The notes beneath the pieces were generated by a model. It ran no database searches and was not told where the DNA came from. It saw only the letters and a program-made list of their open reading frames with translations. Shown piece after piece: positions 1 through 7,626 of a DNA stretch of 64,000 bases. The position numbers and the translations under genes are program-made. The DNA is from CATQHQ01 sp965243805. Its GTDB lineage: Bacteria; Gemmatimonadota; Gemmatimonadetes; Longimicrobiales; Gaopeijiaceae. The stretch is taken from positions 3,596,001-3,660,000 of the forward strand of contig OZ251577.1 of assembly GCA_965243805.1 (NCBI GenBank). The letters are read 5' to 3'. The stretch's first letter is position 1; each line of letters starts with the position of its first letter.

Positions 1-260
1 ATGGCGGCCAGCCCGCTGGAGAAGGCGATCCCGTGAGCCGCGCCCTCCAGGGACGCCATATTGGCCTCCGCGGCCTCCCGGGTCGGGTTCTGAAGGCGGG
101 CGTACTCGTAGCCGCGGTGTCGTCCCAGACCGTCCTGGACGTAGGTGGAGGTCTGAAAGACGGGCGTTGTGATCGCGCCGGTGACCGGTTCGGGCGACTG
201 ACCGGCGTGGACACAGCGGGTGGCGAAGCGGGTGGCGAAGCGGGTTGCGGCGCGGGTCAA
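1..260 (-). CDS. Cys/Met metabolism PLP-dependent enzyme (cystathionine gamma-synthase/lyase type), N-terminal part
   Basis: The reverse strand reads 86 codons off the left edge. After a short RFATRFATR leader it continues CVHAGQSPEPVTGAITTPVF, then QTSTYVQ, GYEYARLQNPTREA and SSGLAA. This is the typical N-terminus of trans-sulfuration PLP enzymes (cystathionine gamma-synthase, gamma-lyase, O-acetylhomoserine sulfhydrylase). The PLP lysine and C-terminal domain lie outside the window, so the exact reaction cannot be chosen. I placed the start at TTG 260 because AAGGAG sits 9 bases upstream of it; the RFAT leader is itself a small tandem repeat. It is divergent from glmM. The family is clear; the substrate is not. 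Confidence 0.85.
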   Translation of the reverse strand, partial: MTRAATRFATRFATRCVHAGQSPEPVTGAITTPVFQTSTYVQDGLGRHRGYEYARLQNPTREAAEANMASLEGAAHGIAFSSGLAA

Positions 261-328
261 GGGGGGCGGCTCCTTGTGGAGATATGTCCTTGTGGAGATG
301 AGGGGCGAACCAGCGCGAGGCAAGCACC

Positions 329-345
329 GGCGCAACGCTTGCGCC
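329..345. other. Perfect inverted repeat between divergent genes
   Basis: GGCGCAA and TTGCGCC arms surround a 3-base centre, between the divergent PLP enzyme and glmM. It could be an operator or a small hairpin. Nothing else in the 261-517 gap is recognisable apart from the tandem duplication at 457-500. Confidence 0.3.
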
Positions 346-456
346 AACCAAATCTAATCGGCTCGCGATCGGCCACGCCAGCCACTGGGCCACCGGTGGG
401 CGCCCCAGCCGCCGCAGCCTCGAAAACGGTGATGCAGCCAGGAACACAGTGATCCT

Positions 457-500
457 GGACCTTGCAACTGCGCCGCGAGGACCTTGCAACTGCGCCGCGA
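457..500 (+). repeat. 22-base perfect tandem duplication upstream of glmM
   Basis: The 22-base unit starting GGACCTTGCAACTGC occurs twice head to tail (457-478 and 479-500), ending 17 bases before the glmM start codon. It belongs to the class of short tandem duplications found throughout this window. Confidence 0.9.
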
Positions 501-517
501 ACCGTGGAGCTTCATCT

Positions 518-2005
518 ATGCCCCTGCACATTCCCCCCGACGTCATGGCCAGCGTCTCCGGCTTTCGCGGCGAGGTCGGGGGCTCCTTCACGCCGGAGTT
601 GGCGATGGGACTGGCGGCGGCGTACGGAGGCTTCCTGCGGGAGGAGGGGGACGGGGACCACCTGCTGGTCGGCAGGGACACGCGCACCTCGGGGCCGATG
701 ATCCAGCGGGCCGTGGTGGCGGGCTTGCTCTCCGTCGGATGTCGGGTCACCGAGCTGGGGGTCGCCCCGACGCCGACCGTGCTGATGGCGGTGGCCGACG
801 CCGGGGCCGCGGGCGGTCTCGTGGTCACGGCCAGCCACAACCCGGCGGAGTGGAATGCGCTGAAGTTCGCCGTCGGGGCGGGAACGTTCTTGCCCGCCGA
901 GCGCATGGAGCGCTTCATGACGTTCTTGCGGGAGCGCGAGCCGGTACGGGCGTCGTGGGAAGCCCTTGGCAACGCCGAGCGCGACCACGGGGCGACGGCT
1001 CGGCACATCGAGCGGCTCCTGGCGCTGCCGTTCCTCGATCGGGACCGTATCCGGGCCGCCGGCCTCCGCGTCGCCCTGGACTGCGTCCACGGCGCCGGAA
1101 ACGCGATCATGCCCGAGTTGCTGCAGCGGCTGGGCTGCCGGGTCGAGCCGATCGGCGAGACGCCGGACGGCCGGTTCCCCAGGGACCCGGAGCCCACGGC
1201 CGAAAACTTGGTCGAGCTGGGCCGGCTGGTCTGCGCGTCGGGCGCGCACGTGGGCTTCGCGGTGGACCCGGACGCCGACCGGCTGGCTCTGGTGGACGAG
1301 CGGGGATGCGCGCTGGGGGAGGACCTGACGCTGGCGCTGGCCGCCGACGTCGTGCTGGCTCGCCGGGCGGGGACGGTCGTGACGAACCTTTCCACCAGCC
1401 GCGTCGTGGAGGACGTGGCGGCGCGCCACGGCTGTCCGGTGGTGCGGGCGCCGGTGGGCGAGATCAACGTGGCGTCCCGGATGATCGCGGAGAGGGCGGT
1501 GGTGGGCGGGGAGGGGAACGGCGGCGTGATCGTGCCGGTGCTCCACCACACCCGGGACGCGGCGGCGGGCGCGGCGCTGATCCTCCAGTACTTGGCGGAC
1601 GAAGCGGATGCGCCCCTCTCCGAGCGGATCGCCCGCCTTCCCGCCTACCGGATCGTCAAGGAGAAGGTGCCGTTCGCCCGTGAGGTGCTGCCGGCCGCCT
1701 ACGCCGCTCTGCAGCGCGAGATGCCGCAAGGCGATGTGGACCGAAGCGACGGGTTGCGGCTCGAATGGCCGGAGGGGCGCAGTTGGCTCCACGTCCGGCC
1801 GTCGGGCACGGAACCCGTGGTGCGCATCATCGCCGAGGCGCCGACGGGCGGAGCGACCCCGCCCGGTGCCGAAGCCCCGGCCAGCGTCGGGTCCCCGGAG
1901 GTCCGCCCGCCGACCGACCAGTGCGGCGCCCAGCGGCTGGTGGACCGTGCCCGCCGGACGCTGGCCGACGTCCGGTCGGAGTTCCCCATGGCGGTAGCTT
2001 CATAG
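518..2005 (+). CDS. glmM: Phosphoglucosamine mutase
   Basis: This enzyme converts glucosamine-6-phosphate to glucosamine-1-phosphate for UDP-GlcNAc, peptidoglycan and LPS synthesis in the cytoplasm. It has the alpha-D-phosphohexomutase landmarks in order: the phosphoserine loop TASHNP (Ser106), the metal loop DPDADR, the sugar-binding loop GEGNGG and the phosphate-binding loop RPSGTEP near the C-terminus. I start it at ATG 518 (MPLHIPPDVM) because the reading frame upstream runs through the tandem duplication. Roughly 40 low-complexity residues rich in Pro, Ala and Gly follow the phosphate loop. glmS begins one base after the stop, which favours GlmM over phosphomannomutase. The sequence alone could not separate those two. 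Confidence 0.88.
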   Translation: MPLHIPPDVMASVSGFRGEVGGSFTPELAMGLAAAYGGFLREEGDGDHLLVGRDTRTSGPMIQRAVVAGLLSVGCRVTELGVAPTPTVLMAVADAGAAGGLVVTASHNPAEWNALKFAVGAGTFLPAERMERFMTFLREREPVRASWEALGNAERDHGATARHIERLLALPFLDRDRIRAAGLRVALDCVHGAGNAIMPELLQRLGCRVEPIGETPDGRFPRDPEPTAENLVELGRLVCASGAHVGFAVDPDADRLALVDERGCALGEDLTLALAADVVLARRAGTVVTNLSTSRVVEDVAARHGCPVVRAPVGEINVASRMIAERAVVGGEGNGGVIVPVLHHTRDAAAGAALILQYLADEADAPLSERIARLPAYRIVKEKVPFAREVLPAAYAALQREMPQGDVDRSDGLRLEWPEGRSWLHVRPSGTEPVVRIIAEAPTGGATPPGAEAPASVGSPEVRPPTDQCGAQRLVDRARRTLADVRSEFPMAVAS

Positions 2006-2006
2006 C

Positions 2007-3845
2007 ATGTGCGGAATCGTCGGTTACGTGGGACCGCGAGAGGCGGGACCGATCCTCATGGAGGGTCTCAAGTGCTTGGAGTACCGTGGCTACGACTCCG
2101 CGGGCCTCTCCGTGCTCACGCCGAACGAGGGCTTGGTCACCTGGAAGCGGCCCGGCAAGCTGCGGGAGCTGGAGCGAGTCGTGAACGGGCGGATGCCCGA
2201 CGGAAGGTGCGGGATCGCCCACACGCGCTGGGCCACCCACGGCGCGCCCACGGAGGCCAATGCCCATCCCCACGTCTCGCCGGCCGGCGACATCGCGCTG
2301 GTCCACAACGGGATCATCGAGAACGCCGCCGTCCACCGACCGCGCTTGGAAGAGTTGGGCTACGAGTTCCGCAGCGAGACCGACACCGAAGCGCTGGTGC
2401 ACCTTGTGGACTTGGCGTTTCGGGAGACCGACCTGCTGGAAGACGCCGTGGCCGCCGCCCTCTCCCAAGTCGAGGGCACCTACGGGGTCGCCGTGGCCAG
2501 CTCCCGCGATCCGGGGAAGCTCGTCGTCGGCCGCCACGGAAGTCCCATCCTGCTGGGGATCGGACGCCGAGGCGAGTACCTGGTCGCCTCCGATGCGGCC
2601 GCCATCGTGGCCCACACCAAGCGGGTGGTGCGCCTCCGGGACGGCGACTCGGCGGTACTGGGCCCCAACGGCTACCGCACCTTCGACCCGGCGGGCCGCA
2701 CCGTCCAACGCCACCTGCACGTCGTCACGTGGGACGCCCAGGCGGTGAGCAAGGGCGGCTGCGACCACTACATGCAGAAGGAGATCCTGGAGCAGCCGTC
2801 GTCGCTCCGAGAGGTGATGCGCGGACGGCTCCTGGAGGAGGAAGGCTCCTCGAAGCTGGGGGGCATATCGATCCCCGACGCGGACCTGCTGGCGCTGGAC
2901 CGGATCGTCGTCACTGCGTGCGGCACCAGCTGGCACGCCGGATTGCTGGGCGCCTCCATGTTGGAAGACTTGGCGCGGGTGTCGGCCAGCGCCGAGTACG
3001 CCTCCGAGTTCCGCTACCGCAACCCGGTCCTCTCGCCCCGCACCCTGGTGATCGGGATCAGCCAGTCGGGCGAGACGGCGGACACCATCGCCGCCCTCCA
3101 GGAGGCCAAGCACCGAGGCTGCGCGACGATGGGGATCGTCAACACCGTCGGCTCCAGCATCGCGGCCCTCACCGACTTCGGCATCTACCTGCACGCGGGA
3201 CCCGAGATCGGAGTCGCGTCCACCAAGTCGTTCACGAGCCAAGTCGTCGCCCAGGCTCTCTTCACGCTGTACTTGGCCCGCCGCCGCTCCATGTCGATCC
3301 TGCAGGGTCGGGAGGTGGTCCACGCCCTCAGCCGCCTACCCGGGCTGCTGGGAGAGGCGCTTAAGATGGAGAGCCAGGTGCGGGAGATTGCCCACCGCTA
3401 TCGGGACTCGCCGAACTTCCTCTACTTGGGGCGGGGGTACCAGTTCCCTGTGGCGCTGGAGGGAGCGCTGAAGCTGAAGGAGGTCAGCTACATCCACGCC
3501 GAGGGCTACCCCGCCGCAGAGATGAAGCACGGGCCGATCGCCCTGGTGGACGAGGACATGCCCGTCGTCGTGCTCGCCCCCCAGGACCCCGTGTACAAGA
3601 AGACGCTGGCCAACATCCAGGAGGTCAAGGCGCGGGGAGGCCGCGTCATCGCCGTGGCCACCGCCCAGGACGGCGAGATCCACGAGCTGGCCGACGAGGT
3701 GGTGATTGTGCCCCGAACGATGCCGGCGCTCATGCCCGTGCTGGCGGTCGTGCCCCTTCAGCTGCTGGCGTACCACATCGCCGTCATGCGGGGATGCGAC
3801 GTGGACCAGCCGAGGAACTTGGCCAAGTCCGTCACCGTCGAGTGA
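2007..3845 (+). CDS. glmS: Glutamine-fructose-6-phosphate aminotransferase (isomerizing)
   Basis: GlmS makes glucosamine-6-phosphate from fructose-6-phosphate and glutamine, the first committed step of the hexosamine pathway. It starts MCGIVGYVG, so Cys2 becomes the N-terminal nucleophile after Met removal. The glutaminase domain carries HTRWATHG and HNGIIEN. Two SIS sugar-isomerase domains follow, with TACGTSWHAG, SQSGETADT and STKSFTSQ, and the protein ends in the family's DQPRNLAKSVTVE tail. Its 612 residues are the usual length. It is one base downstream of glmM, so the two are probably co-translated; there is no room between them for a glmS ribozyme. Confidence 0.97.
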   Translation: MCGIVGYVGPREAGPILMEGLKCLEYRGYDSAGLSVLTPNEGLVTWKRPGKLRELERVVNGRMPDGRCGIAHTRWATHGAPTEANAHPHVSPAGDIALVHNGIIENAAVHRPRLEELGYEFRSETDTEALVHLVDLAFRETDLLEDAVAAALSQVEGTYGVAVASSRDPGKLVVGRHGSPILLGIGRRGEYLVASDAAAIVAHTKRVVRLRDGDSAVLGPNGYRTFDPAGRTVQRHLHVVTWDAQAVSKGGCDHYMQKEILEQPSSLREVMRGRLLEEEGSSKLGGISIPDADLLALDRIVVTACGTSWHAGLLGASMLEDLARVSASAEYASEFRYRNPVLSPRTLVIGISQSGETADTIAALQEAKHRGCATMGIVNTVGSSIAALTDFGIYLHAGPEIGVASTKSFTSQVVAQALFTLYLARRRSMSILQGREVVHALSRLPGLLGEALKMESQVREIAHRYRDSPNFLYLGRGYQFPVALEGALKLKEVSYIHAEGYPAAEMKHGPIALVDEDMPVVVLAPQDPVYKKTLANIQEVKARGGRVIAVATAQDGEIHELADEVVIVPRTMPALMPVLAVVPLQLLAYHIAVMRGCDVDQPRNLAKSVTVE

Positions 3846-3883
3846 GGGCGGGCGCGAGGCGAGTTCGGCGGGTTGTTGTCCGG

Positions 3884-3923
3884 GCGATGAGGGTCGTCGT
3901 CCAGCGATGAGGGTCGTCGTCCA
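3884..3923 (+). repeat. 20-base tandem duplication spanning the dtd start; creates a 7-codon reading frame
   Basis: A 20-base unit (3884-3903, 3904-3923) contains the ATG and first codons of dtd. Because 20 is not a multiple of three, the upstream copy reads M-R-V-V-V-Q-R-stop (3887-3910), and its TGA overlaps the real ATG at 3907 as ATGA. The same architecture occurs at ccmB. Confidence 0.9.
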
Positions 3924-4347
3924 GCGGGTGTCACGGGCATCGGTGACCGTCGCCGGGGAGACGGTGGGCGAGATCGGTCCTGGTCTCGTGGCGCTGACCG
4001 CGTTCACGGCCGGCGACGACCACGCCACGGTCAGGTGGATGGCCGAGAAGCTGGCGGGCCTCCGCGTCTTCGCCGACGGCAGCGGGCGCATGAACCGCTC
4101 CGTGGTCGAAGTGGACGGCGAGGTGCTGGTCGTGAGTCAGTTCACCCTGTACGGCGACGCGGCCAAGGGGAGACGGCCCTCCTTCGTAAAGGCCGCGCCG
4201 CCCGACCTGGCGGAGCCGCTCTACGAGAGCTTCGTGGAGGCGCTGACCAGTCTGCTCGCCAAGCCAGTGCAGACCGGTCGGTTCGGTGCTGTAATGGATG
4301 TGGCGCTGGTCAACGACGGCCCGGTGACGTTGATCTTGGAGCGCTGA
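3907..4347 (+). CDS. dtd: D-aminoacyl-tRNA deacylase
   Basis: This protein hydrolyses D-amino acids from mischarged tRNA, proofreading chirality in translation. The 146-residue length and motifs are typical: the start MRVVVQRVSRASV, the SQFTLYGDAAKGRRPSF segment containing the SQ(F)T active-site motif, and the C-terminal GRFGAVMDVALVNDGPVT with the Gly-cisPro-like region. The start is ATG 3907. An identical upstream ATG at 3887, in the duplicated 20 bases, is out of frame and terminates after seven codons on the true start, so translation may reach dtd by reinitiation. It lies 61 bases after glmS. Confidence 0.95.
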   Translation: MRVVVQRVSRASVTVAGETVGEIGPGLVALTAFTAGDDHATVRWMAEKLAGLRVFADGSGRMNRSVVEVDGEVLVVSQFTLYGDAAKGRRPSFVKAAPPDLAEPLYESFVEALTSLLAKPVQTGRFGAVMDVALVNDGPVTLILER

Positions 4348-4351
4348 GCGC

Positions 4352-5464
4352 GTGCGGCCGGTGCCGAAACGGGGGGCCGTGGCCATGTCGGTCGCAACGC
4401 TCGTGGCCGTTGTTGCGCTCGGCTGGAGCCTGCTGGCGTCCTTCGCCGATCGGGTGCGCCCCGAAGCGGTGTCGGGCTCGGCTGCCGATGGCGCGGAAGC
4501 ACAGGCACCTGGCCTTCCACCGAGCCTTCCACCCAGCCTCCCCAGCGTCCTCTCGGCAACGGACGCCGACTTTGGCGGCTCCACTTGGTTTGTGCTCGAC
4601 CGACGGGCGCGCCGCATTCACCGTTTCAGCGAAACGGGTGCTCTGCTCGGCCACTTCGCGCGCCAGGGGGACGGCCCCGGCGAGCTGTCGTCCCCGACCG
4701 CTCTCGCCGTCCACCGGGACAGGGTCGCCGTGGCCGACCGTGGCTTCGTTCGCCTGTACGACTTCGCCGGAACACACGTCGCCGACCAAAGGCACGCTAT
4801 CGACGGTTGCTTCGCGCCGCGCATCGCCAACCTGGATTCGGTCTCCCTCGGCCTCCTGATCCTGGTCCAGTGCACGAGTCCGGTGCGTGGAATGAACGCC
4901 ATGGCCTTTCTTGCGCACGACGACGGCGGTGTTCGGATGCGCGCGTCGGTCGCGCCTCCTGGACGCGGCATTGTGGCGGACCTTGGGTTCCAGCCGGTCA
5001 TGAGCGCCCATCCGGCAGGCTTCGTCTTCGGCAACGCCGACGCCGAGTGTCTTGGCGTGTACGACCTGACCGCTCGACGGACGGGGCGCGAGTGCCACGG
5101 TTGGCTGAAACGGACACCACTGTCCAAGCGAGAGGCAGATGCGCTGAAGGAACAGATCATGCCAGCCGCCAGGGCCGTGGGCGCTCGGGTGATCGTCCCC
5201 CTACGGTTGCCGCCCTTTGAACGAGTGTTCGACTTGCCCGACGGCAGGCTGGCCTACCGCGTGCCCGTCCCGGTCGGCGAAGGGGAAGAGGGAACCGGGG
5301 ACGACCACATCTTTCGACTGGTGACCCAAGGCGAAGCGGGCGGCGAACAGGCCTTGCCGACTCCCGCGGCGTCCGCGCTCTTCGTGTCCGGCAACTCCGT
5401 GCTGGCGGCCTGGGACGCCCCCGACGGCGTCCGCATCGCCACGTATCGGCTGGGGGTTTCGTGA
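4352..5464 (+). CDS. Membrane-anchored or exported 6-bladed beta-propeller (NHL-like) protein
   Basis: The function is unknown. A hydrophobic stretch at about residues 12-32 (MSVATLVAVVALGWSLLASF) looks like a signal anchor. A Pro/Ser-rich linker with PSLPPSLPS repeats comes next. From about residue 75 there are propeller-blade signatures: RRIHRFSETGALLGHF, GDGPGELSSPTALAV and RLYDFAGTHV. This pattern (GxGPGEF followed by P..L) is common in 6-bladed NHL-like proteins of Gemmatimonadota and Bacteroidota. The start is GTG 4352, with ATG 4385 as the main alternative. It begins four bases after dtd. No enzyme motif is visible. Confidence 0.7.
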   Translation: MRPVPKRGAVAMSVATLVAVVALGWSLLASFADRVRPEAVSGSAADGAEAQAPGLPPSLPPSLPSVLSATDADFGGSTWFVLDRRARRIHRFSETGALLGHFARQGDGPGELSSPTALAVHRDRVAVADRGFVRLYDFAGTHVADQRHAIDGCFAPRIANLDSVSLGLLILVQCTSPVRGMNAMAFLAHDDGGVRMRASVAPPGRGIVADLGFQPVMSAHPAGFVFGNADAECLGVYDLTARRTGRECHGWLKRTPLSKREADALKEQIMPAARAVGARVIVPLRLPPFERVFDLPDGRLAYRVPVPVGEGEEGTGDDHIFRLVTQGEAGGEQALPTPAASALFVSGNSVLAAWDAPDGVRIATYRLGVS

Positions 5465-5512
5465 CTTGGGTGGACTGGGAGTCTCGCTGACTCGGATGGC
5501 TTGGAGTCTCCC
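5462..5512 (+). repeat. Imperfect 25-26-base tandem repeat carrying the upstream gene's stop codon
   Basis: TGACTTGGGTGGACTGGGAG and TGACTCGGATGGCTTGGAG begin two successive units (5462-5487, 5488-5512). The first contains the propeller gene's TGA, so the stop region has been duplicated into the gap before the ABC gene. Confidence 0.7.
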
Positions 5513-5524
5513 GGCTGGGATCTC

Positions 5525-6259
5525 GTGAAGGAGCCGGCTCGCGTTCGGGTGAAGGGGATGACGGCATCGTACCGCCGCCTCTTCCGCCGCCAAGCCGTGC
5601 TCGACGGCGTGGACCTCTCGGTGGAGCCGGGGCAGGTCGGAGCGGTGGTGGGCCCGAACGGAGCCGGAAAGACGACGCTGCTGCGCATTCTCGCCGGCTT
5701 CAAGCGACCTGACTACGGACGGTGCACGATCGCTGGGGAGCCCCCGGAGGTCTACCGCCGACGATGGGGCTGCGGCTACCTGCCCGAGTCGCTGGTTCTC
5801 CCGAGAGCCTGGACGGCCCGGGAGATACTCGCTCGGGGCGCGGACCTGGCGGCAAAGCCGGCCAACCGACGAAGCGTCTTTGAACGCGCCGTCGCCAGGA
5901 GCGGACTGGACCCGGACGCACTCGACAAACCAGCGCGGAAGGGCTCGAAGGGCATGAGACGGCGGTTGGGACTGGCGCTTGCCCTCGCAGGGGAACCGAT
6001 GTTCCTCGTGCTCGACGAGCCCTTCTCGGGCCTGGACGCGGTCGCACGGGAGGTGCTGCGCAACGAAGTGCGGGCAGCTCGCGATCGGGGTGCCGCCGTC
6101 CTCTTCGCAAGTCACGAGACGGCCGAGGTGGAGCGGCTGGCCGACCGAGTCCACATCCTGGAAGGGGGCTGCACGCGACCTGGTCCGGCGCTTTCCGGCG
6201 GTGGCCCGTCGGCCGACTTGGCCAACCTGGAGGCCGAGCTGTTGCGGAGCACCGAGTGA
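5525..6259 (+). CDS. ABC transporter ATP-binding protein
   Basis: This is a stand-alone nucleotide-binding subunit that energises a membrane partner. It carries Walker A GPNGAGKTTLL, a Q-loop region near GYLPESLVL, the signature region KGMRRRLGLALAL, in which LSGGQ is replaced by GSKGM as in many CcmA/Gld-type exporters, Walker B FLVLDEPFSGLD, and the H-loop FASHETAEVE. I prefer GTG 5525 (MKEPARVRVKGM) over TTG 5501, because 5501 lies within the duplicated spacer. The stop overlaps the start of the next gene (GTGA), so it probably forms a two-gene exporter operon. The substrate is unknown. Confidence 0.85.
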   Translation: MKEPARVRVKGMTASYRRLFRRQAVLDGVDLSVEPGQVGAVVGPNGAGKTTLLRILAGFKRPDYGRCTIAGEPPEVYRRRWGCGYLPESLVLPRAWTAREILARGADLAAKPANRRSVFERAVARSGLDPDALDKPARKGSKGMRRRLGLALALAGEPMFLVLDEPFSGLDAVAREVLRNEVRAARDRGAAVLFASHETAEVERLADRVHILEGGCTRPGPALSGGGPSADLANLEAELLRSTE

Positions 6260-6987
6260 ACGTCCGCCTGCTTCCGACACCATCGCGCGCGGCGCTGGTC
6301 GTCCGAGAGAACGGGGCGGGGTTCGTCCTCTTGATCGCCGGAGCCGGGCTGCTCTACGGACTGTACGCGGTCGCGGGCAACGGCATCGACGACTGGATGG
6401 ACGTCGCGGTCAGGCTGGTCGTCGTCTTTGCGCCGCTGGTGGTCGTGGGCAGCTTTGCCCAGCCGACGGCAGGGGGAGACGATCTCTGGCTCCAGAAGCC
6501 GGTCGACCCCGTTCGGTTCCACTGCGCTCGCTTCCTCCAAGTCGCATCCGTCGGGGCCGTGTCCGCCATCCTCCTCCGGAGCGCCGCCGTGGCGATCGGC
6601 TTGGCAGCCGGATGGCGGCCCGACGCGCACCCGTTGCAGCCTCTCCCGGTGGACGCCCTGACGGCGGTCCTCGTCGTTTCCGTCGGCTTCGGCATGTCTT
6701 GCTGGTGGAGGGACCACGGCCGGCTGGCAACATCCGTATACCTGGCCCTCAGCATCGCTGTGCTCCTGCAGCTGGACGTGCTGCGGACGAGCTCCCACGA
6801 AGGGCTGTGGATCGGTCTGCTCCGGTCCCTGTCTTTTCCCCTTGGCCCGCGCCGGGAAGTCGGGTGGTTGTTGGCCGGAAGCGCCGACTTCGACTGGCGA
6901 CCGGTGGCGTGGCTCCTCGCCTACGTGGCGTCATGGCTGGCGGTCGGCGTTGTAGGCATTCGCGTCGCCTGGCCTCGGCGTGCCTGA
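6256..6987 (+). CDS. ABC transporter permease-like membrane protein
   Basis: A 243-residue, strongly hydrophobic protein with about six membrane segments, for example FVLLIAGAGLLYGLYAVAG, LVVVFAPLVVVGSFA and WLLAYVASWLAVGVVG. It starts at GTG 6256, overlapping the stop of the ATPase gene by four bases, which implies coupled translation and a shared transporter complex. I do not recognise a named family. A role as the membrane half of the ABC exporter is inferred from position and topology only. Confidence 0.65.
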   Translation: MNVRLLPTPSRAALVVRENGAGFVLLIAGAGLLYGLYAVAGNGIDDWMDVAVRLVVVFAPLVVVGSFAQPTAGGDDLWLQKPVDPVRFHCARFLQVASVGAVSAILLRSAAVAIGLAAGWRPDAHPLQPLPVDALTAVLVVSVGFGMSCWWRDHGRLATSVYLALSIAVLLQLDVLRTSSHEGLWIGLLRSLSFPLGPRREVGWLLAGSADFDWRPVAWLLAYVASWLAVGVVGIRVAWPRRA

Positions 6988-7005
6988 CCCAGTAGCGTCC
7001 CCGAG

Positions 7006-7626
7006 ATGACCCCCACGCCGATGCCGCCCTCGACGATCGTGCTCGCGTCGGCCTCGCCGCGAAGGGCCGAAGCGCTGCGGATGCTCGGTCTCTCCTTCGA
7101 GGTGGCTCCCGCTGACGTGGAGGAGGTGCGCCGCCCCCACGAGCCGCCTCGCCGCTACGTGGAGCGGTTGGCTCGGGAGAAAGCCGCGTGCGTCTCCCGC
7201 TCGTTCCCAGCGCGGCTGACCGTGGGCGGCGACACGGTGGTGGAGCTGGGTGGCCAGGTGCTGGAAAAGCCGCGCTGCCAGTCGGAGGCGGCGGAGATGC
7301 TCTTGGCCTTGTCGGGCAAGGCGCACGCCGTCTACACGGGCATGGCCGTGGGCCGCAACGGAACGATGGCGTCGCGAACGGCTTCGGCGCGGGTCGCCTT
7401 CCGCTCCTTCTCCCGCGGCTGGGCCGAGGAGTACGTGGCCACGGGAGAGCCGATGGACAAGGCGGCGGCGTACGGCATCCAGGGACTCGGCTCGGCGCTG
7501 GTGAAGCGGGTCGAGGGCGACTACTACGCGGTGATGGGCTTCTCGGTGTGCGCCTTCGTGGGGGCGCTGGCCGAGCTGGGGTTCGAGTACAGGCCCGGCA
7601 GGATTGTGGCGGCCGGCAGCCCATGA
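7006..7626 (+). CDS. maf: Maf-family nucleoside triphosphate pyrophosphatase
   Basis: This protein hydrolyses non-canonical or excess nucleotides (dTTP/UTP-type Maf) to monophosphates. It has the family start IVLASASPRRAEALRMLGL, the GGDTVVELGG motif with the catalytic Asp, and GEPMDKAAAYGIQGLG near the C-terminus. The 206-residue length is usual. The start is ATG 7006; the in-frame ATG at 7021 (MPPSTIVLAS) is equally close to the conserved core. Its stop overlaps the glpK start as ATGA. Confidence 0.93.
   Translation: MTPTPMPPSTIVLASASPRRAEALRMLGLSFEVAPADVEEVRRPHEPPRRYVERLAREKAACVSRSFPARLTVGGDTVVELGGQVLEKPRCQSEAAEMLLALSGKAHAVYTGMAVGRNGTMASRTASARVAFRSFSRGWAEEYVATGEPMDKAAAYGIQGLGSALVKRVEGDYYAVMGFSVCAFVGALAELGFEYRPGRIVAAGSP

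Noticed and set aside
33..452. 139-codon plus-strand frame at the left edge
   Set aside because: The opposite strand encodes a clear PLP-enzyme N-terminus there; the plus-strand translation has no motif and no ribosome site.
512..1792. Long minus-strand open frame opposite glmM, and similar ones opposite glmS, glpK, ccmF, alaS and the M14 gene
   Set aside because: They are high-GC shadows: compositionally Arg/His/Pro-rich translations without motifs, lying fully opposite genes with clear families.
2005..2007. glmS ribozyme upstream of glmS
   Set aside because: glmS starts one base after the glmM stop, so there is no leader, and no ribozyme fold is expected there.
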